A DNA stretch of 5,956 bases, taken from an uncultured Prevotella sp. Its GTDB lineage: Bacteria; Bacteroidota; Bacteroidia; Bacteroidales; Bacteroidaceae. Below are positions 5,443-5,956 of the stretch, piece by piece (the stretch's first letter is position 1; every line of letters begins with the position of its first letter). A model generated the notes under the pieces. It was given only the letters and a program-made list of their open reading frames with translations. It was not told the DNA's origin and did no database searches. The position numbers were made by a program, and so were the translations under genes. The stretch lies in the NCBI GenBank assembly GCA_900551985.1, contig URYG01000199.1:1-5956 (forward strand), read 5' to 3'.

Positions 5443-5956
5443 ATGGAAGAAGTTAAAGTAATGGTGGCTGACGAAAGTCACATCAAGTACATCGACACCA
5501 TTCTGACTACAATTGCAGAAGCTGCAAAGAAGCGTGGTTCTGGTATCGCCAAGCGTTCACCAGAGTATGTTGCCACCAAGATGCGCGAAGCCAAGGCGGT
5601 CATCGCTCTCCAGGGCGAGAAGTTCGCAGGTTTCAGCTACATCGAAACATGGGGCAACAAGCACTATGTTACCACATCAGGTTTGATCGTTCACCCAGAC
5701 TTCCGTGGTTTGGGATTGGCAAAGCGCATCAAGAACCTGACCTTTACGCTCGCCCGACAGCGATGGCCTCATGCCAAGATTTTCTCTTTGACATCCGGTT
5801 CGGCTGTCATGAAGATGAACACCCAGCTGGGTTATCTTCCTGTTACCTTCGCCGACCTGACCGATGATGAGTCATTCTGGCGTGGCTGCGAGGGTTGCAT
5901 CAACGTGGATGTCCTCCATCGTACCAACCGCAAATACTGCATCTGCACCGCCATGC
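5443..5956 (+). CDS. GNAT-family acetyltransferase, probable N-acylglutamate synthase (3' end cut)
   Basis: The frame starts with ATG at 5443 and stays open to the right edge (171 codons seen). It reads MEEVKVMVADESHIKYID..., with the GNAT acyl-CoA-binding motif A as VHPDFRGLGLAKRI (83-96; R88-G89-L90-G91-L92-A93 matches the R/QxxGxG/A pattern) and a following GNAT-like segment SAVMKMNTQLGY (120-131). The C-terminal part has cysteines at 149, 152, 166 and 168 (CEGC...CIC). Family assignment is seen directly. Function is from context: I recall that in Bacteroides a GNAT gene lies between argR and argG/argC/argD and has been proposed as the missing glutamate N-acylating enzyme that begins arginine synthesis, where the pathway uses N-succinyl rather than N-acetyl intermediates. 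The acyl donor cannot be read here. No TAnnTTTG promoter is seen in the 64-bp gap after argR, suggesting co-transcription. Another small-molecule acetyltransferase role remains possible. Confidence 0.85.
   Translation, partial: MEEVKVMVADESHIKYIDTILTTIAEAAKKRGSGIAKRSPEYVATKMREAKAVIALQGEKFAGFSYIETWGNKHYVTTSGLIVHPDFRGLGLAKRIKNLTFTLARQRWPHAKIFSLTSGSAVMKMNTQLGYLPVTFADLTDDESFWRGCEGCINVDVLHRTNRKYCICTAM

Noticed and set aside
5649..5867. Plus-strand open frame of 72 codons inside the GNAT gene
   Set aside because: It is an out-of-frame shadow; the GNAT frame carries the HPDFRGLGLA motif across the same bases.

Overview
The window reads as chromosomal DNA of a Bacteroidales bacterium, most likely Prevotella/Segatella-like. 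The evidence is a SusC/RagA TonB-linked porin followed by the start of a SusD-type gene, three promoters with the Bacteroidetes -7 element TAnnTTTG, no clear Shine-Dalgarno sequences, and an ArgR plus acetyltransferase gene pair of a kind I know from Bacteroides arginine clusters. The genus is an inference from protein style, not a database match.

Left part (1-4542, all minus strand): one end of a polysaccharide utilization locus. In transcription order it holds a secreted glycoside hydrolase family 28 (pectinase-fold) enzyme, a full-length SusC-like outer-membrane transporter, and the first 15 codons of the SusD-like glycan-binding lipoprotein, which runs off the left edge. The GH28 gene has a good promoter of its own. 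The susC gene has a -7 element that lies mostly within a perfect 16-bp palindrome, a candidate operator. The inferred system cuts a galacturonic-acid-containing polysaccharide (pectin or rhamnogalacturonan) outside the cytoplasm and imports the oligosaccharides through a SusC/SusD pair.

Middle (4543-4892): a 350-bp divergent control region. It carries back-to-back promoters for GH28 (minus) and argR (plus), TATGCA/TGCATA repeats that are candidate ArgR sites on the argR side, and a tandem 8-bp direct repeat and a small LacI-like palindrome nearer the GH28 side.

Right part (4893-5956, plus strand): argR, the arginine-responsive repressor, followed after 64 bp by a GNAT-family acetyltransferase cut by the right edge. 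From the context it is probably the N-acylglutamate synthase that starts arginine synthesis in these bacteria. Its visible C-terminal part has four cysteines in a CxxC-x13-CxC arrangement.

I see no RNA genes, insertion sequences, CRISPR arrays or phage genes. The most interesting points are the palindrome on the susC promoter, the cysteine cluster in the acetyltransferase, the non-standard active-site motifs of the GH28 enzyme, and the candidate ARG boxes. No clearly new system is evident.
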